Shown here one piece after another: positions 23,496-34,560 of a stretch of 64,000 nt of DNA. Every line of letters begins with the position of its first letter. The stretch's first letter is position 1. The position numbers and the translations under genes were made by a program. The notes beneath the pieces are model-generated. The model was not told where the DNA came from and searched no databases. It saw nothing but the letters and a program-made list of their open reading frames with translations. The stretch is from Nageia nagi (Eukaryota; Pinophyta), in the NCBI GenBank assembly GCA_050084985.1, contig JBITNC010000001.1:81964001-82028000 (forward strand), in the 5' to 3' direction.

Positions 23496-26179
23496 ATGGT
23501 TCAAACTAGAAGTATAATCGCTAAGGAAATGCGAGAACATCCATTTGAAATACAAGAAATAGATTCAGATAATATGGATTTGATAGAGTATTCGGTTAGG
23601 AGGCCACCTCCTTTAGATGAATCAGATTCACGGGTAGTTCGTTATAAAAGTAAAGATTTGGATTGGGGTTATGATCAATCTAGATTGCAAAGACAAAGTA
23701 TAGAAGATCTTGCTACTAAGACTAGAATGTAGGTGTTAGATGAAGAGTTAATTGAAATTCATCATCACCTAGCTAGTCATAGGGCTATTCCTAAGACATC
23801 CTCTAGTTTACCGGGAGATGTTGAAAAATGAAATCATAGACATAATAACTTAGAAATCGATGAGAATAAATCTGGGGCCAAAACCATAACGGTACCAGAG
23901 ACTGAGCCTTATAAAGTTAAATATGATAGAGTCATTCGTTTATTATCAGACGGTCGAAAAGTTAGTTCTTTAATATGAAAAGAGGGAACTTCTTTTTCTC
24001 ATAGGTCTCTCAAATTAGGAAAAAATGAAGTATCAATACCTACAAGTAATTTATCCCAAGGAGCTCCTTTAATAAAGCAAATAGAGAAATCTTATTCTTC
24101 AAAGGGAGGATTACATAGAAGGACATCTAAGTACAAAATAGAAGAGATACCTTCTTATGAAGAACTAGAAGAATGATGATTACGTAAAACAAAAGCCGAT
24201 CAAAGATTTACGAAAATACATGCTAGTGATATTAAAAAGGCCACGGAGATGCAACATCTTTTAAAGGAAGTTGACGAATTCATTAAAATTCAAGAATAAG
24301 AGGATATATTAAAAGAAATGGAAGACAAACTTCTTGAGATAAAAAAAAATTCATAGAACAAGAACAAGCAAACATAGAAAGAAATGAGTTTCTGGAACAA
24401 GAAAAGAAGAGACTTCATAAAGAACATGAGATTCAACTTTGCTTACAAGAATTACAACTTAAAGAATTAGAGAATGAAAAAATAAAAAGAAAACAATATT
24501 TACGCATGGAGAAAGAAAAACAAAGACAGTGGGATGAATATCAAAAAATGAAAAATTTGAAATCGGAAACTCCTGAAGGGAGTCAAATGCAAAGATATCG
24601 AGATCCTTACTTAGACAAACAAGAAGCGATGGATATAGAGACAACCATTTTACTACAAAAGGAAATGGATAAGGAATTAGAGCTTCAAAAATTATATGAT
24701 AAACAAAAACAAGATTCTATTAGAAGTTGGGTGGAACAAACTCAAAATCAAACAAGACAACCTGATTACAAAGGAAAAGATCTACATGGAAAAGGGATAT
24801 CCCAAAGACCTCCTAGAATCCCTATTCCGCAATGACATTCACCTCTTAAAATATTGCCTCCACCACCATTAGAGTTTCCTTCTGATCATGAGTCTTACAC
24901 TTCAAGATCAATTTTTGAGAAGAATCCGAATACACGAGGACATCATAGACACACTCAAGGTCATAGAACTGATAAAGAATTAGAAGACTTTATGAAGGAC
25001 TTTATAAATCGAGAAATGAATGTTCAAGAACTTCAAAATTTAAATTACAAGAATATTTGCAATGAACCTATTCATCCAAGTGTTCCAAAAAAGAAACTAC
25101 CATATATGTTTGAATTTTTTAAGATAGAATCATTTAAAGGAAGAGAAGACCCCAAAGAACATTTGAGAAAATTTACATTTTCTAGTTATCAAATAGCCAA
25201 TGACGATTCATTAATGTTACGTATATTTCCTATGACACTCGCAAACCAAGATTTAGATTGGTATAATAGTTTACCTATGCATAGTTTATATACGTTCGAA
25301 CAATTGGCTAATCAATTTCTTGAACACTTTAGGATCAATATTAAAGAAATATCTTCAATCATTGATCTTACAAGATTGCAACAATTTCCTGATGAAACCA
25401 TACAAGATTACATCTCAAGATGGTGGGCTATACTCACTAGTATACCTTATACAATACCATAGGAGGAATTGGTTAAGTTATTTAGTCAAAGTTATCTAAG
25501 ACCAATAGCTAGTGTTCTCCAAATTCAACAATATAAAACTTTTGAAGAAGTTATGGCTCAGGCAGTAGTTATAAAAAGAGTCAAAATTCAAGATGGAGAA
25601 CTAAAGCTCAAGAAAAAGGAATACAAAAAGGATAATCAATATGAAAATAGTACTAAACAACCACAAAACAATCAAATAGCTATGACAGAGGATTCTGGTC
25701 AAGCTTCAAAAATCGAAGAAAATGTTGAACCTAAGCCTAAAAGAAATTTTACCCCATTATCAGAACCATTAGCCGAAATACTTAAAAAATTATGTGATAA
25801 TGGTATGATTAGATTACCTGATATAAAACCTAAAAATCCTAATGCTAAGGGAAGCAAATGGTATAAAGAAAATGAATTTTGTGCTTATCATAGACAAAAA
25901 GGACACAATACAAATAGATGTCGAACTTTACAACATAAAATTCAAGACTTGATAGATAGTCAAAAAATAAATGTGGATAATCCTGTTGTGCCTTCGAATC
26001 AAAATTTAGGGATATATCAAAACCCCTTACCTTCACATCAGGCTAACAATGTGGTGACCATCCCAAACCAAATGAACTATACATGGAATAATAAGGATAC
26101 ACCATTTATAGGGACTATAGATGATTCAATACATATGATTGGTATAGCTACAAGAGTGCAACAATATCAGGTTAAATAA
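23496..26179 (+). pseudogene. Tat Gag with long coiled-coil N-terminal part
   Basis: Starts at ATG 23496 (MVQTRSIIAKEM). The first about 280 codons are in one frame up to a nine-A run at 24341-24349, after which the reading continues two frames over to 26179, so an indel in the A run is the likely break. About 24360-24830 is a Glu/Lys/Gln-rich segment predicted by eye to be coiled coil. About 25080-25560 is the retrotransposon Gag core (EFFKIESFKGREDPKEHLRK, DWYNSL, QLANQFLEHF), which builds the capsid. Near 25880-25935 is CAYHRQKGHNTNRCRTL, a C-x2-H-x4-H-x4-C knuckle variant typical of Tat Gag. Stops inside the frame (23730, 24833, 25460) are each one transition from Gln, Arg or similar. Gag length near 890 codons is on the long side. 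Confidence 0.88.
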
Positions 26180-27622
26180 GATAATCCATGAAAAAATCAA
26201 TTGATATCAAACCCAATTAATATACAACCAATACCTCCTCCTCAATAACCTAAAGTTTTAGTAAAAGGTGCTCTTCAACGATAATTGAAAATGTCTCCAG
26301 TTAAGATGACTTTATTGGAATTATTACAACAGTTTGAGAGTTATAGGGAGGCTATGAATCAAATTCTACAAGAAATTCAAGTGGATACTAGTAACCCCAA
26401 TGATTTTATTTCAATAGTTGAAAGTTTGAAGATATATCAACAACCTAGCATCACCTTCTATGAACAAGAAAAATTAAATAACGATGGACTAGGTGGACTT
26501 GATCCACCTTTACATATAATTGGTAAAGTAGATGGAAAATTATTTAAAAGAATTCTGATAGATGAAGGATCAGCTATAAATATAATTTCAGATGCTGTAT
26601 ACAAAAATTTGAATTTATCAGATTCGCTTATCTTAGCTCCTTCTTTACAAATTAGGGCATTTAATGATGCAATGTGTTCAACTTTGGGATCAATAGTGCT
26701 GTCGATTACAGTAGGGGCTAAAACCATTCAAACTTTATTACATATAATTGAAGGAAATATTATACAATACAACATGCTTCTAGGACGTCCATGGATTAGA
26801 GAAATGCAATGTGTTTCATCGACCTATCATGGATGTTTAAAATACATTTACAAAGATAAAGTTCATTATGTGTTTAAAGATCCGGATCCTTACTCACATT
26901 ATAATTTAATTTTTGATTCAAATAAAGTGACCTTACCATCTCCTAATTTATCAAGTATATTAATGAACAAAAGTACGAATCAATTTGAAATCATAAAAGA
27001 AAAAGGTGATATAGTTATACAAGATAAAGATACTTGGGAAAGAGTTGCTAAAGCTTTAGATGAAAAACATGGAGCTTCTTCATCAAAACAAGTAAACACC
27101 ACGTCTAATAATGACTCCTCCCATGTATATCTAGTAAAAGTTAAATTAAGAGATTTAGGGATGGGAGAATATGATGTAGATGATGTAGTATTTAATATAC
27201 CTTCATCGCAAGAAGTGGGAAAAATATCCGAATCACCTAGTGTGATTGGACAAATAGTACCTTTAGGAGAGGTACCTAATCAAACAATGTTTATTTATGC
27301 AGGGATAGTAGATCCTGTGTCAACAATACCCAATCAAACATATGAAGGAAATTTCGATAATGATATGAAATATTTATCACCATGTTCAAGAACATTTGTC
27401 TTAAACTATTTTAACAAATGTAATTGGCAAGGATGAGGATTAGGTTGATATGAACAGGGTCCACGAGAAATAATTGAATTACAATATCAAGATCCCACTG
27501 ATAAAAGTGGATTAGGTTATCAAAATAAATGTGAAAGCCTTGCTAAATTAGAAAATTTAGGAGAAGAGAATTTGGATTATAATGAAGAAATTTTAGAGAA
27601 AGAATCCATAGTACAAGAAGTT
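26180..27622 (+). pseudogene. Tat aspartic protease region
   Basis: Continues the Gag frame through a linker with four stops into an ORF open at 26285-27436. The retropepsin domain spans about 26500-26900: the active-site motif ILIDEGSAINIIS (26548-26590) keeps the catalytic Asp, and NMLLGRPWIREMQ (26771-26808) matches the C-terminal flap-side motif of Tat/Athila proteases. It would cleave the Gag-Pol polyprotein. After 27436 the frame continues with stops (GLG.YEQGPREIIEL) toward RT, until a 44-bp duplication at 27621-27708 shifts it. Confidence 0.88.
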
Positions 27623-27708
27623 ATTGATATAAGAGAAGAACGATTAAGTGAAATAGATGTCTTATTATTGATATAAGAGAAGAACGATTAAGTGAAATAG
27701 ATGTCTTA
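27621..27708 (+). repeat. 44-bp tandem duplication inside pol
   Basis: The segment beginning TTATTGATATAAGAGAAGAA occurs twice head to tail with no mismatch over about 40 bp. 44 is not a multiple of three. The protease side is read in one frame and the RT side in exactly the frame expected after a 44-base insertion. This duplication therefore explains one of the frameshifts. Confidence 0.93.
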
Positions 27709-29736
27709 GAAGGAATCAAAACACTCTTTATTAATAATATTGAGCCACCTTGGAATCATTCGTGCTTACCAAGTGATATACAAGAATAAATAAATAAAAA
27801 TATCGAATCATCAATCACTCCATATTTAGATATACCATCAGTAAACATGGTTACAATAAAAGAGAATGATATTGAAGATCAAAATAATGAACAAATAGAT
27901 GAAGTCAACGAAAATCAAAATTTAATTAAAATAATAGCCAATACTTCTACAGATGAAGCAATTGCTGATTTCTCTCTCATATCACTTAACCCCTTGGTAC
28001 ATGAATTCAAAAACGTAGATCATATATTTGGTTCCTATGAAAATCAAGTATGCACGAATGAACAAACTCAAGAATACGATGAAGAATATAGTGCTAACGA
28101 TAATGGCTGGATACCAGTACCAAATCAATTAGAAGAAGGGTCACATATGCTTACTAAAAAGGTCCTAGAAATAAATATTAGTAATGATCCTCAAAATCTT
28201 AAAATTATTCAATTGGGAGAAAACCTCACGGAAAATGAACAAGAAGAAATTATAGCCTTATTAAAAGAATGAGAAAAGGTGTTTGCATGGTCATAGGTAG
28301 ACATGCCTAGAATAGATCCCAAGTTAGTAGCACATAATTTAGCTTTAAAGCCTGATGCTAAACCTATTAAACAAAAATTACGTAAAATACATCCTACTAT
28401 AGCTTTAATGGTAAAAGAAGAACTCCAAAAATTATTAGACGCTAAATTTATACAACCTATAGATTACTCAGATTGGATATCCAATATGGTACCTGTGAAA
28501 AAACCAAGTGGAAAAATAAGAATATGCACAGATTTTCATGATCTTAACAAAGCTTGCCCTAAACATGATTTCCCTCTACCTAGCATTGATAGTTTGGTAG
28601 ACTCGACAGTAGGACATGATATGTTATCATTAATGGATGGGTTTTTTTGGTTATAATCAAATAAAAATAGCTACCGAAGATCAACATAAAATAGCCTTTA
28701 TAACTCCTTGGGGTACCTTTTGTTATAGAGTCATGCCTTTTGGATTAAAAAATGCCAGGGCAACTTATCAAAAGGCTATGACTTATATATTCCATGACTA
28801 TATGCACGACATAGTAGAAGATTATGTCGATGATTTGTTGGTTAGATTTAAATATCGATTAGATCATGGAAAAGATCTAATTAAAGTCTTGGATAGATTA
28901 TTAGAGCATAAAGTAAGATTAAATCCAAAAAAATATGTTTTTGGTGTAACTTCAGGAAAATTATTAGGATTTATTATGTCTTGATGAGGAATTGAAATAG
29001 ATCCTAGTAAAGTGAAAGCAGTAGTAGACATGCCACCTCTTGCAAATCTAAAACAATTACAAAGTTTATAGAGCAAGTTACAAGCTATTAGAAGGTTTAT
29101 AGCTCAACTTCTTGATAAATGTAAACCATTTACAAAATTGTTAAAAAAAGGAGTAGAATATCATTGGGGCAAAGATCAACAAGATGCATTCGATGAAATT
29201 AAAAGATATTTATTATCGCCTCCTATCTTAAGTCCAACAAGAAAAGATGTACCCTTTTTGTTATATGTTCACTACTGAAAGTGCTTTAGGAACAATGCTT
29301 GCTCAAAAGAATGAACACAATAAAGAGCAAGCTATATATTATCTGAGGAGAACCCTAGTGAGCTATGAGATTAAATACATATATTTGGAAAAATTATGTC
29401 TTGCTATCATTTTTGCTACTAAAAAACTCTGACATTATATGCTTAATCATACAACATACGTTATCTCTAAAATGGATCCGTTGAAATATATGATGAATAA
29501 AACATATCAAAATTCAAGAACTACAAAGTGGATAATGCATTTAACTAAATTTGATTTACATTTTATTGGACAAAAGTTAATAAAAGGACAAGTAATTGCT
29601 AATTATCTCGTTGATGCTCCATTGCATGATGACAAACCCCTTGTTATTGAATTACCCGATGATGGGGTGTTTCAACTAGATGAAATTGAAATACCTATAG
29701 AACCTGAAGATGATTGGGATATGACAGTACATTTTG
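27709..29736 (+). pseudogene. Tat reverse transcriptase and RNase H
   Basis: RNA-directed DNA polymerase with its own RNase H. 27709-28272 is a linker. 28303-28656 has the RT fingers (KPIKQKLRKIHP, VPVKKPSGKIRICTDF, ACPKHDFPLPSID). A run of seven T at 28642-28648 marks a shift, and RT continues at 28649-28984 (TPWGTFCYRVMPFGLKNA, then the catalytic YVDDLL at about 28825). A second shift lies near 29260-29275, where LLYV passes into TTESALGTMLAQ; the RNase H/connection domain follows to about 29640 (EKLCLAIIFATKKL, TKFDLHFIGQKLIKGQ). Catalytic RT aspartates are intact. Stops at 28270, 28982, 28985 and 29430 each fit a lost Trp or Arg codon. Confidence 0.93.
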
Positions 29737-30105
29737 ATGGTTCCTGATGTGAACAAGGTGGTGGAGTAGGTGTCGTATTTATAACCCCGCAAGGGATCCC
29801 TATACCATATTCATTTAAATTAAAATTTCCTTATACTAATAATAATGCAAAATATGAAGCTTTGATATTAGCATTAAAAACTATGGTTAAATTAAAATTT
29901 AAAAGAATTAAGATTATTGGGGATTCTTTACTCATCGTAAATCAAGTGAAAGGAATCTATCAATGTAAAGAACCTTCACTTCAAAAGTATAAAGTGTTAG
30001 TTGAAGAATTATTAAAATCTTTTGACTAATTTAGTATAGAAGCGGCACCAAGATCATCTAATAGATTTGCAGATGCTATGGCTTCTATTGGATCTCTTAT
30101 CCTAG
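29721..30105 (+). pseudogene. Second (archaeal-type) RNase H of the Tat lineage
   Basis: In the same frame as the preceding domain. The four acidic positions of RNase H are all visible: VHFDGS (29727-29744), AKYEALILAL (about 29850), IIGDSLLIVNQ (about 29917), and NRFADAMAS (about 30062). The N-N-A-K-Y-E-A-L box and the presence of a complete extra RNase H upstream of integrase identify the Tat clade. Two stops interrupt it: TGA at 29745 after FDGS (Trp lost) and TAA at 30028 (Gln lost). Confidence 0.92.
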
Positions 30106-31481
30106 GAGATCCTAAAAAATCTTCAATTCAAGTTGAAATAATTCAATTGTCTCAATCATCATTACAACAGGAAGATAAAGAAAAAAGTGTGTTAAATATT
30201 GACGTAATTGATAAAGATAATTGGTACAAGGAATTGATAGATTTTTTAAAATTTGGAACTCTTCCTGCAGACCTTAATAAACCATCATGATGAACATTTA
30301 AAATCAAAGCAACTAAATATTATTTGATAAGGGATATCTTGCATCGACAAAATTTCAATGGTATTTTACTCAGATGTCTTGAATGTAATGATATTAAAAA
30401 AGCTATATCCTCCGCACATGATGGAGCATGCGGAGGACATTTCAATGGTGCTACGATTGTAAAATGATTAATTTGAATGGGGTATTATTGGCCTACTATG
30501 GAAAAGGATTGTTGTGAATATGTTAAAAAATGTTTTAAATGTCAATAATATGTTCATTTATTTTCACAACCATCTCAAGAACTACATCCTATACAATCAC
30601 TTTGGCCATTCTCTAAATGGGCATTAGATTTAATAGGACAAATTACACCTACATCTTCTGGTGGACACAAGTTCATCATCATAGCAACTGAATATTTTAC
30701 TAAATGGGTAGAGGCTATTCCTATGACTTCCACTACTGGTTCAAAAATTACAGAATTTATAGAAAGTTATATTATATGTAGATTTGGTATACCGAACCAA
30801 TTAATTACGGATAATGGAAAAAAATTTAAAAATAAGGAGGTAAAACGAATATGTGACAAGTATAAAATTAAACAAAGTTTTTCCACTCCATATTATCCGT
30901 AAGGCAATGGATAGGCAGAAGCTACTAATAAGACTATTCGAAACATCTTATCAAAAATAGTAAATGATTCTCATAGAGATTGGCATATGCAAATATCAAA
31001 GGCCTTATGGGCTTATCATACCAATGTACGCACCCCTATTGGGGCAACACCATTCTCTTTAGTATATGGAGCAGAAGCCATCCTACCCATAGAACTTGAG
31101 ATACCATCCCTTAGAGTAAATCTAAGTGAGTAAAATTCCGATGAAGAAGCAAGACAGACTCGCTTAGATCAATGGTTACTTTTAGATGAAAAATGTATTA
31201 ATGCTTTAGAGCATATGCGAGTTTATCAGAAGAGGATAAAATGAGATTTTGATAAAAGAGCTTTAATTTGTGAGTTCAAAATAGGTGATTTAGTTTTAAA
31301 AGAAAATCAACAAACTTCACAAATAGAACGACAACTTAGAGATAAGTTTGCTCCGAATTGGTTAGGACCATATATCATTAAGAAAAAATTCGGTAAAGGA
31401 ACTTATCATCTATCAGACATAGGAGGAAATGAAGAGCGTGAACCTATAAATATCATGCATCTTCGACCCTTCTATACATAA
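30106..31481 (+). pseudogene. Tat integrase
   Basis: Inserts the cDNA into chromosomal DNA. It follows the second RNase H in the same frame. H-H-C-C zinc region: HDGACGGHF (30417-30443) and CFKCQ (about 30532). Catalytic core: first Asp in WALDLIGQ (about 30620), second in LITDNGKKF (about 30805), Glu in GNG-stop-AEATNKT (about 30915), so all D,D,E residues survive. Then PFSLVYGAEAILPIE and a C-terminal GDLVLKE...FAPNWLGPYII...GTYHLSD...HLRPFYT ending at stop 31479-31481. Stops at 30288, 30291, 30466, 30478, 30901, 30913, 31132 and 31243 all match CAA, CAG, CGA or TGG changed by one transition. Confidence 0.93.
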
Positions 31482-31574
31482 AAATGATAAAAAATGAAAA
31501 TGTGTACATTAGTTTTCTTTCATTTTATTTTACTGTTAAATTAATAAATAAATAAAAGTATTGATATTTGTCAA

Positions 31575-32762
31575 GTGTTAATGATTAAAATAGAAAGGAT
31601 GAATCTGGCAAAGGAATCTGCTGAAGGTAGCATAATGCCACCACAAGTACAATTTCCACCACCAAGATATCCAGGTGACTTAGCATTGACATATTTAAAA
31701 CATAGATTTGATCTTAATCTTTTAAATTATTTACAATTGACTATTGATAAACAGTATGAAAGAACATATCATATGTTTTGTGGTAGAAATAATGATTAGG
31801 AAGTCACCTTTTGTGGGTATGAAGTAAGCATTATTTTAGATCCACAAATCTATTTCACCCATATGGAAAGAATATCATAAGAAATAACGGTTTTTTGCCT
31901 ACAATGGCCCTATGGAATACCGAGAATCATTATAAATTGCCAATTAACTGAGTATTCACTCCTTTTAGCTAGGCAAAAATACATTAAACAATTAACCAAA
32001 AGCCTAGAATGGATGGATGAAATTTTACATTATTTACCTCATAAAAGGGTGATTTATGATTTTTCAAATACTTTTGTGGCTTTTCCTCCTAGAATGTCAC
32101 AACAATACTATAGGCAAATTCATAGATTTTCTCGCATACAAATGTGACACATAATTTGGAAACGAAAATTGGAAGAAAGGCAAGCTTGTCGTATTGTTGA
32201 ACTTACAATGATGAATCAAATAAGTGTTAGAAATGAGATTATCGAAAAACTATCAAAAGAACATAGAGTGTGGAATAATGGAAGTTATCTTCTGGAGTTT
32301 GAAAGTAGGTATGACAAAGATATCTTTATGAAAGTCATTCATAATGCTCCTACTCTTTTGTATTCAAATATCTTTTCCATGCCTCTTGAAATACAACAAA
32401 AAATGGCCTTGACATTCTATGATGCATGCGAATCTTATGGTTGGGAGGTCAAAGTAAATGGATATCAAGTCATTGTTTGTATCAACACATTTGAGTTCTG
32501 GTCTTCTCCTAGCTCAGAATATGATTTAATGATATATTTCTATCTTCTATGGCCTATAGAAAAGCCTAAAATAATAGTTGATTGTACTCACAACCTAACT
32601 TTAAAATATCAAGAACGAATCATTTCTATCACTCAAACCGTAACATCTGAACACTTAGATTATTGTATTCCAGAAATCTATCATAATCAAGTGGTATTGG
32701 ATTTTAGTTTTTTGTTTAGTTCTACACATTATTCATTCAATCCTGATGCAGTCCAAATATGA
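31575..32762 (+). pseudogene. Unrecognised sense ORF downstream of integrase (ORF3)
   Basis: A frame of 396 codons starts 93 bases after the integrase stop and is broken by only three stops (31797 TAG, 31878 TAA, 32145 TGA). At this base composition an unconstrained frame would have roughly one stop per 13 codons, so this was a real coding region. The frame is the same as that of integrase. I recognise no domain. Visible features: a Pro-rich start (PPQVQFPPPRYPGD), a charged helical middle (RNEIIEKLSKEHRVW), and Trp/Tyr-rich segments (YGWEVKVNGYQVIVCINTFE, MIYFYLLWPIEKPKIIVDC). There is no signal peptide and no clear membrane anchor, so it does not look like the env-like ORF of Athila elements. 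ATG 31575 or 31581 are possible starts; 31611 downstream is less likely. Confidence 0.65.
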
Positions 32763-34560
32763 TTTGAACGCGTCATGAATAGATTCCCTAGAAAAAATTA
32801 TAAAATCCTAAAAAATTAAAAATTTTTGTAAAATCATAAAAAATTGAAAACTATAAAACACATAAAAATTATAAAACTATAAAATCTACCTAGATGGAAA
32901 CATCTAGAGGTCACTTGGTAATTGGGTACCCTGCCCTCGTATGATGTGAATATATGTTGTATGTCATTGTAAATGTGATTATCCAGTAAATGTGTAATGT
33001 GTGAAAAGGTCATTTTAGAATAATCTCCTTGTTATCACTACATTCACCTTGTCTTTTATTTTATAAAGAAATGATATACCATAGATGATAGAAAAATATA
33101 AGGTTTATGTTTGAAAGAAAATCTATAAACTCCAAGCACTTATAACATTAAAAAATTCTGAGAGCATTTGAATGAAATCATTCTAAGAGACATTAAGAGT
33201 GAAAGTTATGCGTCTATCCTATTATTTGCTTCATCTCGAACCCAAGAATCATTTGATAGTAAAAAAAAAATATTGCTACATTACATCAATGATTCTTGGG
33301 TGATTACAATATCCTCTACCAGGGCTATGGATGCCTGACTGGCAGTAGAGCAAGGTTGTAGCGGGATCAAGGGGTTAATCCTCATTGGGGCTATGATGCT
33401 TGTATAGTAATGAGGCATACCTTATGAGTGGTGATATGTCCATTTTGGTTAGCGACCTTCTTTTCTATGGACCTCTATACGTTTCATACGGATAGACTAG
33501 CTTATTGATGTCTCTAGGATATTTCATCTCAAATGATCTAAGAAGGGGAATGAATCTCACTACACACACTGGGGTTTGTAGGTTTTTTATCAACATATAA
33601 CAATATTGTTTGATATCATCTTAGGTTGTTAAATCTTGAGATAAAGAAAGATGAGGTAGATGTTATCATAACTTGGTTATTAATCCAAAATCACCTAATC
33701 TGTTGTCATAGTTTATAATGTGTTTTGTGTTTAGAATCATGTGTGTCATTTTGTTAAACCCATTCCTTTTGAAAATATCACTACCTTTGAACATTATTAA
33801 AATTGCTTTTCTTTGGAAAGGATAGGAATGATTCTTTATTGTTCCCCTAACCGAGATAAAGTTAATGTTCATATACATCCATAATCACTAGTGTGTCATG
33901 CCAAGCCATTTTTACTATTACCTATTACCTTTGAACATTATTAAAATTGCTTTTCTTTGGAAAGGATGGGAATGATTATTTATTGTTCCCCTAACCAAGA
34001 TAAAGTTAATGTTCATTTACATCCATAAGTCACTAGTTTGTCATGTTAAGAAGTTTATTGTGAAATTGCCAAGTATGGAAGATGATGCATCTGATTTCAC
34101 AAAAATATAATAAAAATATGTCCTTAAATAACTTTACTTATTAAAATTATCAATTGGATTTATTGATTATAGCAATTATAATCATACTTATTATTAACTT
34201 AATTTTGAGATTAATAACATCATCAATACCAATTTGTTGATATATGTTATATATTTCATCATTATACATCATACATTTCGAAAATTACATATATCAATAA
34301 CATCTATTCATCATCAAGTAATTAAAAGATAATCATGATCTACATAACAACACATCATACCTATTTTATCATAAATCTATATATAGAATGAAAGCTCATG
34401 CATCAGAATCATACAAGTATCATAAATATCAAAGATCTATCTATCTATATATACATCATCATAGTCCATCAAAGGTTCATCATAACATCATGAATCATAT
34501 AATAAAATACAAGGGTCCAATAACCTCATAAGTATATAAAATGACATCATGAAAAAGGGT
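32763..34560. other. Non-coding 3' region of the Tat element
   Basis: AT-rich, with no supported ORF. It contains a diverged 144-bp-spaced direct duplication (33783-33902 and 33927-34046) starting ACCTTTGAACATTATTAAAA. A patch near 33310-33460 is less AT-rich (CTGACTGGCAGTAGAGCAAG) and unexplained. The minus-strand ORF at 33666-33878 falls over the duplication and shows no motif. Confidence 0.6.

Noticed and set aside
31575-32762. ORF3 as an envelope-like gene
   Set aside because: No signal peptide, no C-terminal membrane anchor and no cysteine-rich ectodomain pattern could be seen.
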